Source: an uncultured Clostridia bacterium
Lineage (GTDB): Bacteria > Bacillota > Clostridia > Oscillospirales > Acutalibacteraceae
Length of the DNA stretch: 7,928 bases
Assembly: GCA_947624755.1 (NCBI GenBank)
Contig: CANQLQ010000083.1
Coordinates: forward strand, 1-7,928
Direction of reading: 5' to 3'
Shown here: positions 1 through 4,640 of the stretch, one piece after another
Position numbering within the stretch: position 1 is the stretch's first letter
Layout of the letters: every line of letters starts with the position of its first letter
Notes under the pieces: generated by a model
The model's database searches: none
What the model was told of the DNA's origin: nothing
What the model saw: the letters and a program-made list of their open reading frames with translations, nothing else
Translations under genes and position numbers: made by a program

Positions 1-1452
1 CCATTTAAGACTGCCTGTAACATCTTGTTCAATAACATTATTTTCGATAGCGACCTTGTCGTTTTCGGCAGGGGTGTACTCAGCTTTGAAAGTATATGTT
101 CCGCTCTTTGCCGGACGCCAAGAAAATCTTGTAAGATACTTTACGCCGTCCTTTGTCGATTCGATAAGTTCTCCGTTGGCGTAAACCTTGAATGTTCCAA
201 AAGGTTGGTCGTTATAATTCAAACCGTCTATGATCAGTTCATCTTTGTCTATATACCATGAGATTCGAGGTGTTACAAGTTTCTTTACAGCAACAATTTT
301 AAACTGTACCGCAGTATTTGCATAGTTGGTATTTTGAGGTTCTAATTGCGCTGTAGCAGTATATTCTTCTTCATTTTCCAAAGTAAAATCAGACCATTGA
401 TATGCCAGTTTAATACCTACTATATTAATAAACCCAATTTTAAATGTTCCGCAGTTGGCTTTTAGACTTTCAAGCTTAGTTTTAAGAGAATTAAGGTTCC
501 ATGTTCCCAATGTTAGGGGAATTTCAGGAACATAGGCTTCACCGTTTTCGTCAATAAAAGAGACGGGAGCTTTTTCTACGTTAACGAATAAATCTATAGG
601 TATTGATTCCTGCTCTGCATCGTCAGGTTTCCATACCATTTCAATAGTGTTATTGCCGCCCCTTAATTCTTGGTCGGGGTTGACTAATTCAATGCTTCCC
701 GAACTTACGTTTGAATGAATCGTAAGGTCGGAAGCTTTTAAACCTTCTCTGTATGTAATAGGCTCTACCGTGGGGAATTCTTTGATGGGCGGCTCGCTTT
801 GGTCACCGTCTACTCTTACATAAACATATGTCTTGAGTTCCAGATAACCCATAACTCTTATGGTTACCATATAGTAACCTGATTGAGTTGGTTTTTTTAA
901 GGGCGTCTTCCATGAAAAAGTATATTCTTCATTAATTTCAACGCCGGTAATTGCATTTTTTAATTTAACTCCATTCAGTTCCTTAGCTAATCTAAGTTGT
1001 GTATTAGAAACAATATCTACTGTAGGCATTGTACCGTCAATTTCCATTGTGGGAGCGGAAACAGTATAGCGCGCATTCGGAGTGTTTAATATTTCAAAAG
1101 AGGAATACAAATCACTGTCATCAGGCACAAATCTTATATCTGAACGCTTATCCATCGAACCAAGAAGTTCAGGTGCATAATTTGGGTCAATAAATTCCCA
1201 AGAACCCGATATAACTGTTCCGTTTTCTGTTCCGTCAGTTGTTACTTTTCCACCTGTAATCGTTAAATAATCGCCGATTCTTTGTTCAGGATATATAGTT
1301 CCCTCTATTGTAGGATATTCTACAACATTTTCTTCTGACAGTGGCATTGGTTCAGCTTCCGCAAATGCGGGTATGAAAGACAATACCATTAGCGACATGA
1401 CAAGAAAAACAGCACATATATTTTTCAATGCTTTGTTGGATTTACTTAACAT
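1..1452 (-). CDS. Secreted Ig-like-repeat surface protein, 3'-truncated by window edge
   Basis: The minus strand is open from ATG at 1452 through 484 codons to base 1 with no stop, so the C-terminus lies outside the window. An AAGGAG site 8 bases upstream supports the start. The product begins with a signal peptide: basic residues 4-10, a hydrophobic core at about 11-28, and likely cleavage after AFA at 31. The rest is beta-rich and appears to consist of about five Ig-like modules of 80-95 residues (roughly 45-135, 136-216, 224-295, 296-392 and 393-484). The first has the GTVISGSWEF...DIRFVPDD pattern seen in Ig-like repeats of Clostridia surface proteins; the last two contain similar YTATAQLEPQNTNY and YTFKAEYTPAEN strings. 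There are no catalytic motifs. I infer an extracellular adhesin or scaffold-type protein, with any anchor (LPXTG, SLH or dockerin) beyond the edge. The signal peptide is clear; the function is not known. Confidence 0.88.
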   Translation of the reverse strand, partial: MLSKSNKALKNICAVFLVMSLMVLSFIPAFAEAEPMPLSEENVVEYPTIEGTIYPEQRIGDYLTITGGKVTTDGTENGTVISGSWEFIDPNYAPELLGSMDKRSDIRFVPDDSDLYSSFEILNTPNARYTVSAPTMEIDGTMPTVDIVSNTQLRLAKELNGVKLKNAITGVEINEEYTFSWKTPLKKPTQSGYYMVTIRVMGYLELKTYVYVRVDGDQSEPPIKEFPTVEPITYREGLKASDLTIHSNVSSGSIELVNPDQELRGGNNTIEMVWKPDDAEQESIPIDLFVNVEKAPVSFIDENGEAYVPEIPLTLGTWNLNSLKTKLESLKANCGTFKIGFINIVGIKLAYQWSDFTLENEEEYTATAQLEPQNTNYANTAVQFKIVAVKKLVTPRISWYIDKDELIIDGLNYNDQPFGTFKVYANGELIESTKDGVKYLTRFSWRPAKSGTYTFKAEYTPAENDKVAIENNVIEQDVTGSLKW

Positions 1453-1485
1453 AGTCAATCTCCTTTTTCTTTAAAAAATTTTTTC

Positions 1486-1497
1486 AAGTCCGGACTT
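1486..1497. repeat. 12-bp perfect palindrome upstream of the secreted protein gene
   Basis: AAGTCCGGACTT reads identically on both strands. It lies 34 bases before the start codon of the secreted protein gene, beside an A6T6 tract at about 1473-1484. It could be a binding site for a dimeric regulator or could form a small hairpin in the leader RNA. No T-tract follows in the direction of transcription, so it is not a terminator. There is no direct evidence of function. Confidence 0.45.
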
Positions 1498-1626
1498 TTC
1501 TGTAATATTGTGTATATATTGCAAACAAACTACGGCTTGCCCAAAGTCCAAAAAAGATAAGCTTTCATTTGTCCGCAATTTTTGCCTTACTGCTGCCCCC
1601 CTTTTTGAATGGATTATTTATTATAA

Positions 1627-1653
1627 GGAATCTCTGATTAAATCATCGCTTCC
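1627..1653. repeat. 27-bp mini-palindrome resembling fused ends of the 3843-4075 element
   Basis: The left half, GGAATCTCTGATTAA, matches the end of the 3843-4075 element (GGAATCACTGATTAA on its minus strand) at 14 of 15 bases. The right half ends in GCTTCC, which is the complement of that element's other end, GGAAGC. The outer 7 bases (TAAGGAA and TTCCTTA at 1624-1657) pair exactly. Flanking bases are ATAA and TTAA, so no perfect target duplication is preserved. The simplest reading is a transposon-end pair with its interior lost. It lies in the untranslated leader of the secreted protein gene, where it would also fold as RNA. Confidence 0.55.
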
Positions 1654-1737
1654 TTAAAATTGCATACGATAACAGATTTTTATTTCGCTGTCTGCTTCAC
1701 CGAAATGTGATTTTTATGTTCCGTTATTTTTTCAATA

Positions 1738-1746
1738 TTAAGTCAT
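1738..1746 (-). other. Two-codon reading frame behind a perfect ribosome binding site
   Basis: On the minus strand, AAGGAG at 1760-1755 is followed after 8 bases by ATG ACT TAA. The start lies about 37 bases downstream of the predicted transcription start of the 1790-1818 promoter, which is ideal gene-start geometry, yet translation would stop after two codons. It is either a minimal leader frame or the remains of a gene whose body was lost or frameshifted. The frame shifted by one base stays open for 20 codons to a stop at 1682-1680, which is not statistically striking in AT-rich DNA. Confidence 0.4.
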
Positions 1747-1789
1747 ATATCTTTCTCCTTTTGCTATTATTTGTCTGTTTGACTCAATA

Positions 1790-1818
1790 ATAATAACATA
1801 TTAGGTTTAGTTTATCAA
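1790..1818 (-). promoter_or_regulatory. Sigma-A-type promoter reading leftward
   Basis: On the minus strand, a -35 of TTGATA (1818-1813) and a -10 of TATTAT (1795-1790) are separated by exactly 17 bases. The expected transcription start is near 1783. The next clear full-length gene is the secreted protein at 1452, giving a leader of about 330 bases. A TATTAGGTT-type operator lies within the spacer, so a bound regulator would block RNA polymerase. Confidence 0.65.
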
Positions 1819-1873
1819 CCTATTACCTTGTTTTTACGCATTTTAAGTTGTGCTAAAATAAACATATTAGGTT
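1795..1873. promoter_or_regulatory. Three-copy operator cluster for the adjacent XRE regulator
   Basis: AACATATTAGGTT occurs identically at 1795-1807 and 1861-1873. A near-complement, AACCTATTA, lies at 1817-1825 and forms with the first copy an inverted pair (8 of 9 bases, 9-base gap). The first copy is inside the leftward promoter, the inverted copy overlaps its -35 region, and the last copy covers the expected start point and the beginning of the ribosome binding site of the regulator gene. This fits repression of both divergent transcripts by the XRE protein at 1884. Assignment to that protein rests on position. Confidence 0.6.
1831..1859 (+). promoter_or_regulatory. Candidate extended -10 promoter for the XRE regulator
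   Basis: TG at 1851-1852, one base, then TAAAAT at 1854-1859 form an extended -10 element. The -35 region 17 bases upstream (TTTTTA, 1831-1836) is weak, as is usual for TGn promoters. Transcription would begin near 1866, giving a leader of under 20 bases that starts inside the third operator copy. Confidence 0.5.
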
Positions 1874-1883
1874 GGGTGATCAT

Positions 1884-2207
1884 ATGAATAACTATAAAAA
1901 AGAAATGGGTATCAGGATACGGGTACAGCGCAAAAAACTATTGCTTACTCAGGAAGAAGTAGCCGAGAAATTAGGAATTTCCGTCAAGCATTTTAGTGAA
2001 GTAGAAAGAGGTCTTACAGGAATATCAATAGAAAATCTTATAAAATTAAGTAATATTTTGGGCTTGAGTTTGGACTATATTATAAAAGGCGAAACCGATA
2101 AATTTAATTGGGACAGTACCCTGTCCTTATTGGAAAGCGTACCTAAAGAAAAAGAAAACCTAATCCAAGATTTAATAAAATTGGGCATACGGCTGTTACA
2201 GAATTGA
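1884..2207 (+). CDS. XRE/Cro-CI family DNA-binding transcriptional regulator
   Basis: This encodes a 107-residue cytoplasmic protein with one N-terminal HTH_3 (XRE) domain at about residues 8-67. The helix-turn-helix is LTQEEVAEKLGIS followed by recognition helix VKHFSEVERG, then the characteristic ENLIKLSNILGLSLDYII helices. The last 35 residues form a predicted amphipathic helix (ESVPKEKENLIQDLIKLGI) that may serve dimerisation. I place the start at ATG 1884: GGTGATC at 1875-1881 matches the complement of the 16S rRNA 3' end. An in-frame TTG at 1872 would add MGDH but overlaps that site. The gene diverges from the secreted protein gene and shares with it an intergenic region with three matching operator-like motifs, so autoregulation and control of the leftward transcript are likely. 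The ligand or inducing signal is unknown. Confidence 0.9.
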   Translation: MNNYKKEMGIRIRVQRKKLLLTQEEVAEKLGISVKHFSEVERGLTGISIENLIKLSNILGLSLDYIIKGETDKFNWDSTLSLLESVPKEKENLIQDLIKLGIRLLQN

Positions 2208-2220
2208 TAGAGAATGGTCG

Positions 2221-2250
2221 AATTTTTAAAAAAGCTCCTTTTTAAAAATT
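2221..2250. repeat. AT-only 12-bp perfect inverted repeat after the regulator gene
   Basis: AATTTTTAAAAA (2221-2232) and TTTTTAAAAATT (2239-2250) pair perfectly around AGCTCC, 13 bases after the regulator stop codon. With no G-C pairs in the stem and no following T-tract, it is at best a weak terminator or 3'-end hairpin for the regulator mRNA. Confidence 0.4.
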
Positions 2251-2257
2251 ACTGTTT

Positions 2258-2298
2258 AAAAGAAAAAACCGGGAGATTCGTTAAAATGAATTTCCCGG
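2258..2298 (-). terminator. Intrinsic terminator, distal, for the M28 peptidase gene
   Basis: CCGGGA (2269-2274) pairs with TCCCGG (2293-2298), and after one mismatch ATTC pairs with GAAT around an 8-base loop. Read on the minus strand, the stem is followed by TTTTTTCTTTT (2268-2258), a classic intrinsic terminator. On the plus strand only a poor CTATTTATAT tract follows, so it would stop the convergent regulator transcript less efficiently. Confidence 0.65.
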
Positions 2299-2345
2299 CT
2301 ATTTATATATTATATACATTGATCAGAAATTACTTACCCCCATAT

Positions 2346-2376
2346 AAAACAAAGAGATCCGCCCCCGGACCTCTTT
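2346..2376 (-). terminator. Proximal terminator-like hairpin for the M28 peptidase gene
   Basis: AAAGAG (2351-2356) pairs with CTCTTT (2371-2376), and TCCG with CGGA inside, around a C4 loop with one mismatch. On the minus strand GTTTTATA follows. It lies 28 bases past the tandem TAA TAA stop region of the peptidase gene. With the hairpin at 2269-2298 it forms a double barrier between the convergent genes. Confidence 0.55.
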
Positions 2377-2403
2377 ACTGTGATATTATGACTGCGCCTT
2401 TTA

Positions 2404-3696
2404 TTATTCTGCCTTTTCGGACGCCGGTTTTTTATCAACTTCAACATCATCATAGTTATCTTTCAGACCGTATTCATCAAAGATGAAAAGAGTCTGAAGA
2501 CAGATGTCAAGACATTTTTCAATCGTCTTTTGTTCCATAATTTCAGGAAGGTCATCTCTTGTATGATAATATTTCGGAGGAGCCGGATCCATTGCGGCAA
2601 GAGTTGCGGCAGGAATACCAAGTCTTGTAATCCGAGCCGCATCAGATGAACCGAAGTAAACCGATGCATAAGGGAGATCAAGACCGGCACGTTCCGCACC
2701 TTTTTTCATAAGAGCGCAAACTCTCGGGTCATTTTTTACCGTACCTGTCATATCGCGGCTGTAAATTGCCATGTAATCATAATCTTTGAGCGTATCCATA
2801 CCAAAGAAAACGGAAGGAATCTCCTTGAGTTCTTTGTTATGTTTTGTTCCGTATGCCTTAGCGCCCCGAAGGCCGGCTTCTTCACAACCGGTTGTAACAG
2901 CTACAACTTCTGTATTTTCAAAAGTGATATTGTTGTCCTCAAGAAATTTGAGAACTGCAACTGAAGTGACTGAACCGGTGAGGTTATCGTTTGCACCCAT
3001 AACAGGTCTTTTGAAATTCGTGAAAAACAAAACCATAACAAAACCGGGAACGAATACAAGCTGGATATAGCGAAGAACAACAACCGCTCCGGTTACTTCT
3101 CCGCCGACAGCGCCGAATTTCGCAACACTGATTATTGAAGTAATAAGCACAAAGAACATTCCTATAATTGCGTAACATATTGTGCCAATAAGCAAAACCC
3201 TGCCGCCGAGGTGAGTGTATGTCCACTCATAGGCGGAGTCAATATGTCCGCTGAAAATAATTCTTTGCTTTACTTCACCTGTCGGCTTTCTTGTTCCGAT
3301 AACATTACACGACGCAGCTTTCGGAAAAATCGGATCAAGAAATTCCCAATACATAAGAAATTCCGTAAAAATGCAAACAACCGCAATTGCAGTAAGAACA
3401 AGAGAAACGATTGGCATATTAAGGAACGAAAACAAAACCGCAAGTAAAAGTGCAATTCCGTCAATTACTACCCAACCCATAAAAGCATACTTGCTTAGCT
3501 TGAAGTCCTCGGTAACAACTGTGTCCGCACAGGTTTTCATTTCTTCAGCCATCATAGTTTGGGCATCACGCTCTTTTTGACTGCCCGATTCACGGGGACC
3601 TATTTCCTTGCAGACTTTTTTAATCTCTCTTACCGTATAGTTAGTGTACATACGAAGAGAAGAAGTGTAATTTTTTACGCTTTCATTAGCTTTCAT
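2404..3696 (-). CDS. Membrane-associated M28-family zinc peptidase (aminopeptidase-like)
   Basis: This encodes a 430-residue protein. The five metal-site positions of family M28 are all present: SGHIDSA (H151, with D153), GANDNLTG (bridging D237), GCEEAGLRGA (catalytic E272 and ligand E273), FGMD (D301) and YYHTRDD (H378). It should therefore be an active di-zinc exopeptidase releasing N-terminal residues. Hydrophobic segments lie at about 72-92, 94-116, 166-191 and 203-226, forming two membrane hairpins; the second splits the catalytic domain between H151/D153 and D237. Short uncharged turns and basic flanks (KLSKY; FKR) suggest all soluble parts face the cytoplasm. There is no signal peptide. 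The tail from 411 is acidic and lysine-rich. ATG 3696 is supported by AAAGGAG about 8 bases upstream. It is monocistronic, with its own promoter and terminators. The substrate is unknown. Confidence 0.88.
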   Translation of the reverse strand: MKANESVKNYTSSLRMYTNYTVREIKKVCKEIGPRESGSQKERDAQTMMAEEMKTCADTVVTEDFKLSKYAFMGWVVIDGIALLLAVLFSFLNMPIVSLVLTAIAVVCIFTEFLMYWEFLDPIFPKAASCNVIGTRKPTGEVKQRIIFSGHIDSAYEWTYTHLGGRVLLIGTICYAIIGMFFVLITSIISVAKFGAVGGEVTGAVVVLRYIQLVFVPGFVMVLFFTNFKRPVMGANDNLTGSVTSVAVLKFLEDNNITFENTEVVAVTTGCEEAGLRGAKAYGTKHNKELKEIPSVFFGMDTLKDYDYMAIYSRDMTGTVKNDPRVCALMKKGAERAGLDLPYASVYFGSSDAARITRLGIPAATLAAMDPAPPKYYHTRDDLPEIMEQKTIEKCLDICLQTLFIFDEYGLKDNYDDVEVDKKPASEKAE

Positions 3697-3749
3697 CCGC
3701 TAAACTCCTTTCCATTAAAGACAAATGCAATAAACATTCGGCGAGATTT

Positions 3750-3784
3750 ATTCTATCACCAGAGCGGCTTAAAGTCGATAGAAT
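3750..3784 (-). promoter_or_regulatory. Promoter of the M28 peptidase gene with embedded inverted repeat
   Basis: On the minus strand, TCGACT (3778-3773), a 17-base spacer and TAGAAT (3755-3750) with a preceding TG (extended -10) make a good vegetative promoter. The predicted start near 3743 gives a leader of about 47 bases. ATTCTATC (3750-3757) and GATAGAAT (3777-3784) are perfect 8-base inverted repeats with a 19-base gap, covering the -10 and -35 elements. This is an operator-like arrangement, although part of the symmetry is the -10 hexamer itself. Confidence 0.5.
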
Positions 3785-3838
3785 TTTGAATTATTAAAAA
3801 TTTTTTCACAATTAAGAAACGCCGGTTAATAAAGATAA

Positions 3839-4079
3839 TTAGGGAAGCACTGATTAATTCAGGGTGTCCTGCACGCATGGCGTGCAGCAATTACGCGGGA
3901 TAGAAATTATATAAAAATATAATTTTACACCGCGAAAACACTTTGTTCCCAATTTGAAAGCATCTTTTTATTCCAAAAATTTAAGGCAATACTTTGTGTA
4001 TTAACGAGAATTTTTGGGCTAAATGACGGAATAATTTACCGTCAAGTAGGGCAGCTTGTATTAATCAGTGATTCCTTAG
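3839..4079. mobile_element. 233-bp non-coding MITE-like element with TIRs and TTAG duplication
   Basis: The element proper is 3843-4075. The left end GGAAGCACTGATTAAT and the complement of the right end, GGAATCACTGATTAAT, agree at 15 of 16 bases. Both sides carry the direct repeat TTAG (3839-3842 and 4076-4079). GG-starting ends with a 4-base YTAR target duplication are the signature of the IS5 group, so a related transposase elsewhere in the genome may mobilise it. It has no credible reading frame. The interior is a series of hairpins: CTGCACGC-ATG-GCGTGCAG (3869-3887); AAATTATAT/ATATAATTT (3904-3925) enclosed by CGCGG/CCGCG; and CCAAAAATT/AATTTTTGG (3973-4017) enclosing AATAC/GTATT. A diverged inverted copy occurs at the right edge of the window. 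Confidence 0.8.
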
Positions 4080-4081
4080 AC

Positions 4082-4384
4082 CTAACATTCATAATCTACG
4101 CTTGCTCTGTCCTCTCTGACAAGAGCAACATAAGACGAAACCGCCTTGTGGTCAGGATGGACGGTATATGCCGCAACATCTTCAAGACTGTCAAAGGTGC
4201 TTATGAGAACTGCATCGTACATTCCGTTCTTTGTGTTTACATTCAAATGAACCTGCATTGAACGGATAAAGTCAATTTTAGACGGCAATTCTTCAAGCAT
4301 GGATTTTACAAGTTCAATATTCTCCTTTTTTGTTCTGCCCTGTGCGAAATCTTTGAATTTCCACATAACGATATGCTTGATCAT
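4082..4384 (-). CDS. Dabb family (stress-responsive A/B barrel) protein
   Basis: This encodes a 100-residue small cytoplasmic protein matching a single Dabb domain over its whole length. It opens with the family's MIKHIVMWKF strand, followed by helix ENIELVKSMLEEL, strand FIRSMQVHLNV, strand YDAVLISTFDSLEDVAAYTVHPDH and the final helix/strand to 100. Members fold as dimeric alpha+beta barrels related to the ABM and EthD groups; most bacterial ones have no established reaction, so I assign none. ATG 4384 has GAGGAG about 9 bases upstream. It is flanked by unrelated genes and looks monocistronic. The MITE target duplication ends two bases beyond its TAG stop, so the insertion replaced its natural 3' flank and possibly its terminator. 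I see no convincing promoter, though a TIR-like palindrome lies at 4430-4444. Confidence 0.88.
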   Translation of the reverse strand: MIKHIVMWKFKDFAQGRTKKENIELVKSMLEELPSKIDFIRSMQVHLNVNTKNGMYDAVLISTFDSLEDVAAYTVHPDHKAVSSYVALVREDRASVDYEC

Positions 4385-4429
4385 AAATTTTTCTCCTCTA
4401 CTTTACAATTTATCCGGTTTTTTAACTAC

Positions 4430-4444
4430 GGAATCAGTTATTCC
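4430..4444. repeat. 15-bp TIR-like palindrome upstream of the Dabb gene
   Basis: On the minus strand this reads TTAG then GGAATAACTGATT, matching the MITE terminus with its target (TTAG, GGAATCACTGATT) at all but one base. On the plus strand GGAAT and ATTCC form a small palindrome flanked by CTAC and CTAA. It resembles overlapping transposon ends with no interior, and probably marks an old insertion or excision, or a degenerate solo end. It is about 46 bases before the Dabb start codon. Confidence 0.4.
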
Positions 4445-4480
4445 CTAATACTAAATCAGTCATTTATATTGGTCTTTTTC

Positions 4481-4506
4481 GCGCCGCTCGGCGTCTGATT
4501 TTAAAT
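4481..4506 (-). repeat. 26-bp GC-rich hairpin repeat, copy 1
   Basis: Read on the minus strand this is ATTTAAAATCA, two variable bases, CGCCGAGCGG, then CGC. It matches 7662-7687 at 23 of 26 bases in opposite orientation. The core CGCC-GAGC-GGCG can form a short hairpin and is strikingly GC-rich for its surroundings. The two copies bracket the acyltransferase operon. Confidence 0.5.
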
Positions 4507-4543
4507 AACGATCAGTATGAGTTTAACTTTATCATTTTTAAAG

Positions 4544-4578
4544 AAAAAAGTCAAGATATGAAGTATTCACACCTTGAC
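4544..4578 (-). terminator. Intrinsic terminator of the MBOAT-DHHW operon
   Basis: On the minus strand, a fully paired 13-bp stem (4578-4566 with 4562-4550, beginning GTCAAG and ending CTTGAC, with two G-U pairs) closes on a 3-base loop. It is followed at once by TTTTTT (4549-4544). It lies about 60 bases past the DHHW stop codon and fits operon termination. Confidence 0.85.
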
Positions 4579-4640
4579 AATTTCTTTATCAAATAAGGAC
4601 TTTGATTATTCTTCCCATATAAATCTTCTGCAATATTGTC

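Noticed and set aside
25..261. Plus-strand 78-codon frame within the secreted protein gene
   Set aside because: It lies entirely antisense to the 484-codon open minus-strand gene with a clear signal peptide and binding site; it is a shadow frame.
1486..1600. Possible riboswitch in the leader of the secreted protein gene
   Set aside because: I looked for conserved cores of common classes (c-di-GMP, SAM, TPP, cobalamin, T-box) and recognised none; no terminator or sequestered binding site is evident.
1716..1790. Plus-strand 24-codon frame encoding a hydrophobic peptide (start ATG 1716, stop 1788-1790)
   Set aside because: There is no ribosome binding site before it and no plus-strand promoter. 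Its hydrophobicity follows from reading a pyrimidine-rich strand, and it overlaps the leftward promoter and leader.
1872..1883. Upstream TTG start for the XRE regulator (adds MGDH)
   Set aside because: The TTG lies within and next to the GGTGATC ribosome binding site that serves ATG 1884, and it has no site of its own.
2214..2486. Plus-strand 90-codon frame after the regulator
   Set aside because: It crosses two terminator hairpins and overlaps the peptidase gene antisense; its predicted product has no recognisable domain and no good ribosome binding site.
3211..3789. Plus-strand frames opposite the peptidase gene
   Set aside because: These are antisense shadows of a gene with all M28 motifs; they have no binding sites and basic, low-complexity translations.
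3839..4079. CRISPR-like or phage attachment site interpretation of the hairpin-rich region
   Set aside because: There are no regularly spaced direct repeats and no tRNA or integrase; inverted ends plus a 4-base duplication fit a transposable element better.
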